Below, in pieces: positions 1 through 10,200 of a stretch of DNA of 32,109 bases. The notes below the pieces were generated by a model, which saw only the letters and a list, made by a program, of their open reading frames with translations, did no database searches and was not told the DNA's origin. Source of the stretch: Apostichopus parvimensis (taxonomy: Eukaryota; Echinodermata; Holothuroidea; Aspidochirotida; Stichopodidae); the NCBI GenBank assembly GCA_000934455.1, contig KN889933.1, forward strand, positions 16,281-48,389, in the 5' to 3' direction. The stretch's first letter is position 1. Each line of letters opens with the position of its first letter. A program made the translations under genes and the position numbers.

Positions 1-512
1 TTTTGTTGACCTATATAATATACACTTGCTCTTGAAATTCCAGAGAAAACGAACTTTTTATGAAGACGCTGAAACTTTTTTTAGAGAGGAGAGATTCCCA
101 CTTACTGTTACAACATCTCTATACATGTAATGTATTGAGATAAAAACTAAACGTAATTTCTTAACTTGTCTTTAGAAATAGGCTCGACATTAAAATAAAG
201 CCATAAATATTATCAGATATTTGTAGGCTAAGGGAGGGGAATTTGTGGCACACATGAAACCCCCATCACATGCGACACTGGTGGACTTCCAATAGTGGCC
301 CCTTGACAACTCGGTTGATCAACAAGAGTAGTAAGGCACCAACTCTTTGTCCGCCTTAAGGTACTGACATCACATTTTCAACTCACGTCGTTACCAGTGT
401 TCATAGTCACACACCCATCTGCCAATAACTGCAAACCCTATTTCACAGGTGTGTAAAAGATCTTACATATGGTGTGACAGATATACAGTCCACAGATGTA
501 GTCCTACAAAGT

Positions 513-639
513 AGGATTAATATTCGGCAAAACTCCTTTTCTAATAGGGTTGTGAATGAGTGGAACGGTTTGCCTGAGAAAAGTTTTACTTGCAAGTAGT
601 GTGAATGGGTTTAAGAATGCTTTGGGACAAGCACTTTAA
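513..639 (+). mobile_element. LINE reverse-transcriptase C-terminal remnant (CR1-like)
   Basis: Reading forward from 513 gives INIRQNSFSNRVVNEWNGLP, the hallmark 'NxFSxRVxNxWNxLP' end of CR1-type reverse transcriptases. A one-base frame change near 593 then gives SSVNGFKNALGQAL and a stop at 637-639, also typical (NSVNxFKxxLDxxL). The fragment is short, frameshifted and antisense to WDR3. The rest of positions 1-1185 is anonymous sequence in the WDR3 intron beyond exon 12. Confidence 0.8.
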
Positions 640-1185
640 GCATTGTAATCGGGTCTGAGTGTTTGTGTCTTCAGTTTTTTTTCTCTCCTATAGGGTCCTA
701 TAGGGTGATTGGGACTTGAGTGTCCCTCCTGATCCTTTTTTTTCTACTAAACTATACTAAACATCATGGCAATGAAACGATAAAAACCATCAAACTTTAA
801 CTCCAAATTCAGCATGTTGCGTCAAGGTTATTGCTTGGCAGCTTGCATATTTACCAGCAAGTGCTGACATTGTCTGCTAACAATCTGTTCACTTCACAAA
901 TACACAGTAAACAGCATTTATATTTATCAAAGACAGTAGAATACATTGACATTCTTTCACCCTAACAGGGGAACTGGGTAAAACTGTCTTTTACAAACAC
1001 ATCTAAATATGACGATAGCTTGTCAGAGCTACACGCTTCACTCCAGGAGTTTCTGTTCATTGAACCACCTAAGAGAGGTTGCATTACAAATGCTTTGACA
1101 GACCATCACTATGCTACTTGGAATCAATTAATTTGAATTATTCAGTACGATTGGTTGATAGACCAAACTAAAGTACAAAACTGAC

Positions 1186-1287
1186 CTTATCAGGAGACAG
1201 AGATATGGACCAGAGAGCACCTGTGTGGGCCTCGACATCATCTAACAGCTTCCCTGCGGCTATGTCAAATAGTTGAAGATGGCCTTC
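1186..1287 (-). CDS. WDR3: WDR3 coding exon 12 (residues 477-510), last exon in the window
   Basis: The exon encodes [20 protein letters not shown] then [14 protein letters not shown], matching GKLQLYDLASGNLLETIDAHDGALWSMSLSPD. It is in phase 0 at both ends, with acceptor GAACAG and donor GTCAGT. I could not find the next exon in positions 1-1185, so it should lie outside the window. Confidence 0.92.
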
Positions 1288-4200
1288 CTGTTCAGAGATC
1301 GAAACATGCATGGTTTTAATTGGTTTCTATATAAGACTTACTTTACAGAAGGAAATTGTGTAATATGGGGGTATAGAGGAACTTAGGGAGGAAGCTGAGG
1401 AGAGTGAAAGTGAGGAAGTGAGGGAAGAGAATTCATAACGCTGCTGCGCCCCTAGTCTCACTCACTAAAAAGTTTGATCACATCACTCCTATACTCTGTT
1501 CATTGCATTGGCTTCCCGTCTCTCAGCTCATCCAGTTTAAGATCCTACAGTACTTCACACCTACAAAGCGATCAACGGGCTTGCCCCTCAATATATCACT
1601 GACCTTCTTACTCCTTTGCTTCGGTCAACTACATTTATCCTTCGCTCTTCCTATCATGCACATTTGCAATTAATTCCTGGTCCACGTACTCGCACTCGTT
1701 ATGGAGATTGTGCCTTTTCTGTCGCTGCGCCTTCTCTTTGGAACGAACTCCCATTTCACATTCGTGACTCTCCCTCTCTTTGTAATTTCAAGAGACAACT
1801 TAAAACATTTCTTTCCCCCTTGGTTTCCTTTGTCTCTTTCCTACTTTGTAAAGCACTTTGAAACGCTGTATTAAGCACTATATAAATGTAATTTATTATT
1901 ATTACTATTATTATTATGATTATTATTATTATTATTATTATTATTAGATGAGAATGTGACCCCCAAATATATGACAACAAAGATTTTTGATCTGAGGTTT
2001 ATCAAAATTATAAAAAATAATTATAGAGCCTAACGTTTCAATCATATCAGAATCTTCTAGAAAGGCAACACAGAGATCCAGATACAGACCCTATAACTTG
2101 ATAATTTCACCTTCACAGACTTATTGCACTAGGTATTCAGCAGTCTGGTAACGGTTAATTCCCCCTTTGTTTATCAAAATTAACAAACAATCCGAGCTAA
2201 CCTAGTTTCACACATTGATTGTGAGAAGCATTTAATGTTAGCTTTCAATATAATCAGCCCGACTTGGTGCTTGATTTGGAGATGAAAACCATATAGCTAA
2301 CTTCTTGGTCGAATTTGCCCCAATCTGGTGGTGCTAATATATGGGACCATCAAAGAGTAGATGAGGTACTTGGGGACAAAATATGTTACTTTTATCCATC
2401 AAAGCTGCTCCAGAAATGATGAATTATTTAGAAATAAATTTCAATTTTTTTGGGTACATTAAAACAAGAACATATTGCATTGAACTTTGATGGACACTCA
2501 ATTTCCATACCATCAATGAGTTCCCCCCACCTCACTCCCCCTCCCCCCCCCAAAAAAAAATTACTGCTTCATTCAACACTCTGTGATATAATAAACCATA
2601 GTACTACAAAAGTTGTACTACAGTCCTAACTGATATATGTTAGGACTGGTACACTACCAGCACACTGTATGTTGTACTACATAGTACTACAATTGTTTGA
2701 TGTCGAAAAAGGCTTTTCATAGGTTTTCAATGCTTCAGCCTGTAGATAGCAAATGTACCTTGGTTCCTGCAATGCAATGCCTCTCCCCGGGAACGAAAGC
2801 TAGACTGAGAATGTAATCAGAGGCCATGGTGCGGACACACTGTTGACTTCCCCTGTAAGATTGAATTAAGCGTTAGAAAGTTTAATAGCAAATGTGCAAT
2901 TCAACCTTTGGAAAATTAAGAAAAATTTTAGGAGGGAAACAAACATATTAAACACAGACAGAACTTGAAAGACTATTTTTGTATTAAGATTACAGTTTAA
3001 CTAAACTGTACCTTACTACACAACAACAACATTTTAAACCATATACTTGTATTTCTCCATTAACTGTTATTTTGGTATTTTGTAAATACAGGAATCCTAC
3101 AATTTGGCAGATGTGGCATCAGGATGGTGAGCCACAGTATTTTTCTACTTATAGAACATCAAATACATCTAGGCAAAGTGCCTTTTTTATCCATTTTTGG
3201 GCTAAATTACATGTCTAAATGTCCTGCATATGGAGGTCTGCATCAAAATACTCAATACTGACTGAAGATACCAAGAGGACAAGCCACCACCTCTACCTTG
3301 ATGTGAAAATTACTTCCATCTACAACTTTTGCCCAAAAATGATTCCAATAAGAAGCATATAATCCACTAGCGCAGCGTACTACAGCATCTGGAATATTAA
3401 AGGTCGCTTGCCTCGTTGTTAATACACAATGGTCTGTTTTCTTTGTGTGTAAGGCAGATGTTTTTTTTAGAAAATTGACATTATTAACGAAGTCTGTTAT
3501 TACCAGCAGCTCTGTCGATAGTCTATTGAATTTGATATGGGATGCATACAGGAGTCAATAAAGCTTTCTTCTCTGCAGAATCGCACATGATTATTTAATG
3601 GAGCTCGACGACATTCGTGACTTTGTACCATTGTTGTAACGAGCCTTGATTAAAATCATCATATCATCAAATGTAAGATCAATAGAGCTTTATGTACATT
3701 ACATTTATATGCTCGCAATACATTAAGATAGTACTGTGACCCAAGTCATTTACCTCAATTCAAGTTTGGAAGGTTTTTTTTCTTTATTATGATATTATTA
3801 TTATTGTTATTATGACAAAAAAGGTTTTAAGAGGGTTAAAAGACTGTAATTTTAGAAAAAGTGTTAATCTCCCACTGAGAGGCCCTCTACGGAAAATTAC
3901 AACAAGGAAAATGAAAGAAGTATACATTGTTAAATTACAATTGTAAAGACTAAAGAATGGTAAAGACTACAGAATGGTAGAGACTAACCTTGGCCTTAGT
4001 ATATAGAAAACTTGTAATAACCCTGCTAATAGGTTTTATGGAAAGGAACTGGGGGAGGGGAGGGGGAGGGGGAGAGGTGTCCAGAGGGAGACTAGATAAT
4101 AAGCTTACCTATTCACATTTTGTAATAACCCTGCTGAAAGATTGATGGTTGCATGGAAAGGAACTGGGGGAGGGGAAGGGGGCAGGGAGTGGGGAGGGGG

Positions 4201-7200
4201 CAGGGATTGGGGAGGGGGAGAGGTGTCAAGAGGGAAAGTAGATAATAAACTAACCTATTCCACATTTTCACTGATTCTGCTGAGCCTGTTAGTATTGCTG
4301 TGTTATCAGCATTGAAGCAAATTGCTCTCACATCACTACGATGTGCTGGTATTGAAAGCTGGTTGCCTGTCGTCACGGTAACATCATTGCCAGCCCATTG
4401 ATGTATTTCTACTTTGTTGTTGTGCAGCAGTATCACCAACGTTCTGTTTCCGCCGGTGTCAGAAATGAGATCGAACGATCTGCAGAGAAAGAAAGAATAA
4501 TGAGTTAACAAAGTCTGCATTGTTCTAATGGAAGCAGTAACAATAGCAAAGTAAATTGAGGATGGTGGAGGAAGGGGTGTGCCGAGTGGGAGGGGGATGG
4601 GAGGGGGATGGGGAGGGGGTGGGGAAAGTTGAACAAACTCTTCCTTTGTATTAGAAAATATTCTCCATTCCCAAGTTTGTGGCTGTATTGCTCTTCAAAG
4701 TTTTTCTATTCATACATTTTTGTGTTGGTTGGTGTTGTGTTTTACAGTGCTGTTTTTCATTTACATTCTGAGGTGGAGGTTTATTGGGTTGGTGTGAGGG
4801 TGTGTGAGGGTGCTGTTAGCATGGGGTGATGGTGTGGAGAGGTAATTGAAATATCACAGAATTCAGACCCACCTGATTTTGCCACCAGCTTTGATTGTTC
4901 CAAGGTTTCTAATTTCTTCCTGAACATCCAACTCCACAGACTCATCAGTTTCACCAGCTTTGCCCTGAGTCTCTGTTTCCTTACTGTAGAAGAGTTAATA
5001 AAACAATAGAGTGTGCTTCACGCTACACCATCTTCCTAGATACAGAGGTAATATTATACCGATTTCCACATTAAAAACATAGGCATTATCATCTCTGATA
5101 TGTTTTTTTTTGTATATTTGTATATTTCATCTACTATATTCTTACAACCCACCTAACCTTCCCACATGACCTGCTCATTTCAGTGAGTTGTTCAACAGGA
5201 CTTTTACAAAAACCTGTCTTTTTTGTTTTGTCTCTTTTTTGTTCGTTACTTCAAATCATGCAAATAGTTGAGAATCATGAAACCTTTATAGTTAATGGCA
5301 ACAAGCTACCCAACATAACTTTAACCCATATGCCATTTTACCAGAAGCACTAGTACAAATGTGACACTGTATATCTATTCAAAGGGACATTCTACAGAAT
5401 ACAGACAGTGTATCACAATACAACTCCAACAATAGTTGAAACTACCAGTTTAAAATATTCAAGTGAACCGGTCGATGGGTGACACTCCTTCTTTGTCGAG
5501 AGTCACAGGTATTGATTTATTTCTTGAAGTGATATATTTACTAGTACCTAACTCCCACTTTGAAACCCAATCTATCTAATGGTGTACGTAAACAACACTA
5601 ACAGATCTCTATCTGTGCAATGGTGTATTTGAACAACCATAACAGATGTCGGACAGACACATTCCTCGTTATCTCACCTCAGCCGTTTCCTTGCACGTTT
5701 TCTTTTCTTCTGTAAAAACTTCTTCTTCTCTTCGTCAGAGCAGACCAAAAAGATCTCCACAAAATTGTCTTTGCCCTGCAGAAAGATATTACGCATGTCC
5801 AACAAATTATTTAATCACATGAAAGCAAAGCAGTTATGAAATTATTAGTGAAGCACTATCTGTAGTGCAAAGATGACTACTTACTGACAGGTATCAAAGG
5901 CAGATCCAGGAAGGAGGAACAGGACCCATCTTTTCACCTTTTCTTTGGGGGGGGGGGGGCACTAAATGTTTTACTAAGTGCACTTAAACTTAGTTGCACA
6001 AAACAATGTCATATCGGTGGAAAAAACTTGGCGTGATTCTTGCGTGGGCCATCCTTAGTTTGATCAATTGTTCTTGTGCAGATATATCATGATAGTAATT
6101 TAGTTATCTAACGTAACTTGTCTTCAAAACTCGTTTCCAAGAATCTTCAGAATCCGCTTCTGGGCATCACAACATTACCATAGCTGATGTATTAGATTTG
6201 CTATGGACTGCCGATTAAAATGGCCTGGGGTCAATTACTGGGCCCAGGGGGGAAAGAGGAACAGGTCCAGGGGGAAAGGGGAACAGACCCAGAGGGGAAA
6301 AAAACAACAGGTCCAGGAAAATATGGGATAAAGAATAGTGTATTTGCATTTTCATAATATCTTTTGAAATAGAGGAGTGTTAAAATAGAGTCCCAGTGAC
6401 ACACAGTAATCGGCCATAGGGTCTAACCTTAGCTCTCAACTCCCCCATGAATGTCAGTGAGAGTGTTCCACCAATAATTGCTGGATCAAGCAATTCACCA
6501 GAGGATATTACTTACATGGACTCCAAGTAAGCTCCTTCTTTCATCAGTTTTGAGTGTTAAAACCCTGTCCTTTCCTGATCTCCTCAGAACACCAATCTTA
6601 GTGCAAGACAAAATAGCCTGAAAATAAACAAAAAAAGAGCAAAACTTTGTCGAAAGGTATAGAGTCCAAAAAGTGAAAAGCAGTGACATTAAAATCATAT
6701 ATTTTTTCTTGCACTTTTGAGTCTCAGTGCATTTTGTTTATAGCTTACCTTAATAGGTCAACCACGCCTGGTACAACACTAGTGCAGTGTGCTCTATATA
6801 TTTCAAAATTCCACAGGTTTCGTTTGATAGTCGCCCCAAATTAATCAACGTAGCTGGTTTATGGTTAGTGGTTACCTTATATTGACCATGCCCAACAGAG
6901 CTAGTCCAGTAGCCAAGAATGTTTTCCCCTATTCAATGGGTTTTCATCAAGCGCATTCGGCTTAACAATGGCAGCTGGTATGACCTTACCTTATGTTTAC
7001 CCTGCCTGACACAAAAGCTAGTCCATTAGCCAGCATATTTCCCCATTCCCCAAGTTTCATAAAGCCACCTGGAATAACGTTGTCAACTGATTCCCACCTC
7101 ATGAATCATTTGCCTAAATCACAAAGATCATACTTTAGTCCATTGGAATTTTATTTTGAACAATATTCCTACACTTAAAACGGCTGATCCAAGCTTTCAT

Positions 7201-10200
7201 CAAAAGCAAAATGAGAAATTCAGTACAGATTCTGAGAAGAAGAAATATATTAAACATCCTCCAGTGAAGGTTTTATATTCCAATCTTGTACTCTCAAAAT
7301 AATGTAAGGGTGTAATATAAAGACCGAGTCTCCAAATAATTATTCAACAAGGACCGTCCTGTAAAACAACGTACCAATGCATTTAAAGTATTATCTTAAA
7401 CTTTTATACTGAACTATTCAATTTCTGTGGTGTGTTATATGAATGGAGTGTTGAATGGAACAAATTACATCTTTCAACGAATGAAATATTTGCACTATTG
7501 CACGAATGGAAACCATTCATTATTTGTTTTATACAACACCTTCAAATTTGGATATAATTGGATGTAAAATGCACTCATGCAACAGATTGTTTTGAACAGA
7601 CAGGTTTCTCTGCCCTCTTACCATTGAAAAAAGTGCTATCAAAAAAGTATAACCCATGGTTCTATTTCATAGAGTGCAATAGAGCGGATTTTGCCTGCAA
7701 TCGACGAGCAATTGACCAATCAAATGGCGGGAATATAATTAGGTGTTGTATAATAACCGTTATAAAGACTTGTCTGTTATAAAATACTATGATACTTACC
7801 AAAGGACATAAAAACTGCTATACATCTTTGCACCACTTGCATAGCAGTTAAGACATTTTGAATAGCATTTAACTGTGGGAGACTGAATCAATTTTCCCTG
7901 GCAATGTTGTTAAATGATAGTTAGCCACCAAAATGTCAACTTGACCTTCATATTACCAAGGATACATAACCCGCAGTCATACTCACCGTTTCACTCTCAT
8001 CCTCTCCCTCCTCATCCATCTCCTCTTGGTTTTCATCTCCATCCTCATCAAATGCTAATAATGTCTTCTTTGCTTTCTTCTGAGGAGGTTCCTTATCATC
8101 TCCTGTTTCCTAAAAATCAAAGAAAAGAATAAACTTTAATCTAAAATAAAAGAAATACATTAAATAATACATTTAACCAACAAGGCAAACACAGCTTCTA
8201 ATAACCTGCAATTTTGGCCATCTCTGGAGCAATTTAAAACTGATGCATTTTTTTAGAAGTTTTTTATATTTATTTAGGGAGGTGATTAGGTGAAAAACAC
8301 CAAACTACAATACAACAAACCAAGTTTTTGCTTAAACCAATGAAGAATTAACTGGAACAAACTCAATTTCTTGGTGAAAAACAGAAAATTGAGTACATCT
8401 CAAAATACTGGCTCTTATAAGGGTTTTGAGCTGGTAGGTTAACACACACAGGGAGGCATTCTAAACTAGCATGCCTAATAAAGAGTAGCATTGTTAAACC
8501 AGTATTTAATAAACAGTGTTAAAGTACAGCTGTCATCAATATCTTGTGAGCATTTATTTTAAAAAGTGGAATCCTAAAAGTGTTTTCTATTATTATTTGG
8601 TATAACTACAACCAACTTTTTTCCTCATACCTTTAGTTCAACATGACTTTGTGGCAAAGAAGCCTCATTGTTTGGAACAATGCCTTTCTTTTGTTACTTT
8701 CTATCGTAAAAGATTGGTTATTTTACTCACCTCTGAGTTAAATGTGATATCCCATACGCTTAATTCACTCTCCACTGCCCCAGTGATAAGTCTCTGATCA
8801 CTGACCAAGGATAATCCCCAAACCTGCAGAAAGATCATAGCAAGAAAACATAATATCAGTCTTCAGAGAATTTCAAAATAAAGATAATGTAAGACTACAA
8901 TGAAACATCTATCTACACACTTAATTCTAAAATTGAAACATCTCTAAAAACAAACATAACTTAAAACCATCTGTTTAAAAATAAATTAGACACAAAACCT
9001 TCACTACAAATCAATTAATATGCAAAGCAATGATGTCTTTTTTGTTGATTTGCTTTCCGACAAAATGGAGGGTTATTATTTGTGTTTGAAAGAATTTTAA
9101 ATCTTTCACGTTGAAAGCAAGTGACACTTCTCTGTCTCATGGAAATAGCACATAATGTAATGACAGGTACTCTAAAAGTTAGGAAACTACCCAACGATGT
9201 TACCAGATCAGTAAAATCACAATAGAGTGAAAGTTAGTATATAATTCAATGAATATAAATAAATTCAAATATGTTACTTCGTATATGAAACACTCCTAAA
9301 GCATTCCTTGCTGTTCATCTGATTTATTGTGATTCTAATCAAACAAACCTCTGTTCTGTGTCCAATGAGGGTCTTAAAGCAGTGCTGTGTGTCCAAGTCC
9401 CAAAACTTCACAAAAGTGTCTTTTGAACTAAAGGGAAAACATGACAAAACATAATTGACAATCATATTTATATTATAAAGGAGATTCATAAAGTAATCAT
9501 GGAATCATATATATATTAATAGCATTGGGGAAGAGCAAAGAATGAGGTTTATATGGAATGCTGCAATATTTTGGCAACAACTTGTGCAAAAGCTATCTCT
9601 ATCAAAAGAATTATATACAACAGCAAAAAAGACATTGCTACAAAATTTCTGATACGTTCTGTCTCATATTTATATGATAAAGGAAATTCATAAAGTTATC
9701 ATGGAATCATATTTATGAAAACCATTTGGCAAGTGCAAAAAATGAGGTTTATATGGAATGCTGCAATATTTTGGCAACAAAATGTGTAAAATCCATCTGT
9801 ATCAAAATAATTAAAACAGCAAAAAATATAAGCAAAAGAGACATTGATACAAACCATCTGATACTTTCTGGCTGTTATATTAAGTAATGTCAAACCTTGA
9901 TACCTTTATGGGAGCTACTATAAATAACAGTTTACTTTTTCTCTTTTTAAATTGATTTTTAGGGATGGGAGATGAGGGGGAAAGGGGGGGGGGGAGGAGG
10001 ATGGCAAGGGATATTTTATACTGATGATTCTACTTGTTTCCCCTCAATAACTGAATGTTATTGATCACACACCTCAAGTGGCTGTTTTAGCATGCCAACC
10101 GTGACAAAATGGCTACAGGTAATTCATGTACTTACCAGAGAAAGCTTCTTATTCTGCCAGATATACAAATCTAGAAAGCAGTCTTCAAATGTGTTTCTTT

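Noticed and set aside
1756..1980. Minus-strand frame with poly-Ile
   Set aside because: Translation of the TTATTA tail and LINE antisense.
4113..4520. The whole 135-codon minus-strand frame as one exon
   Set aside because: Only 4255-4479 matches WDR3; the rest is upstream intron and the G-rich repeat translated as Pro/Leu.
9274..9489. The whole 71-codon minus-strand frame as one WDR3 exon
   Set aside because: Homology stops sharply at HRTE before GTTTGT and starts at SKDT after TTTAG, so only 9349-9427 is exon.
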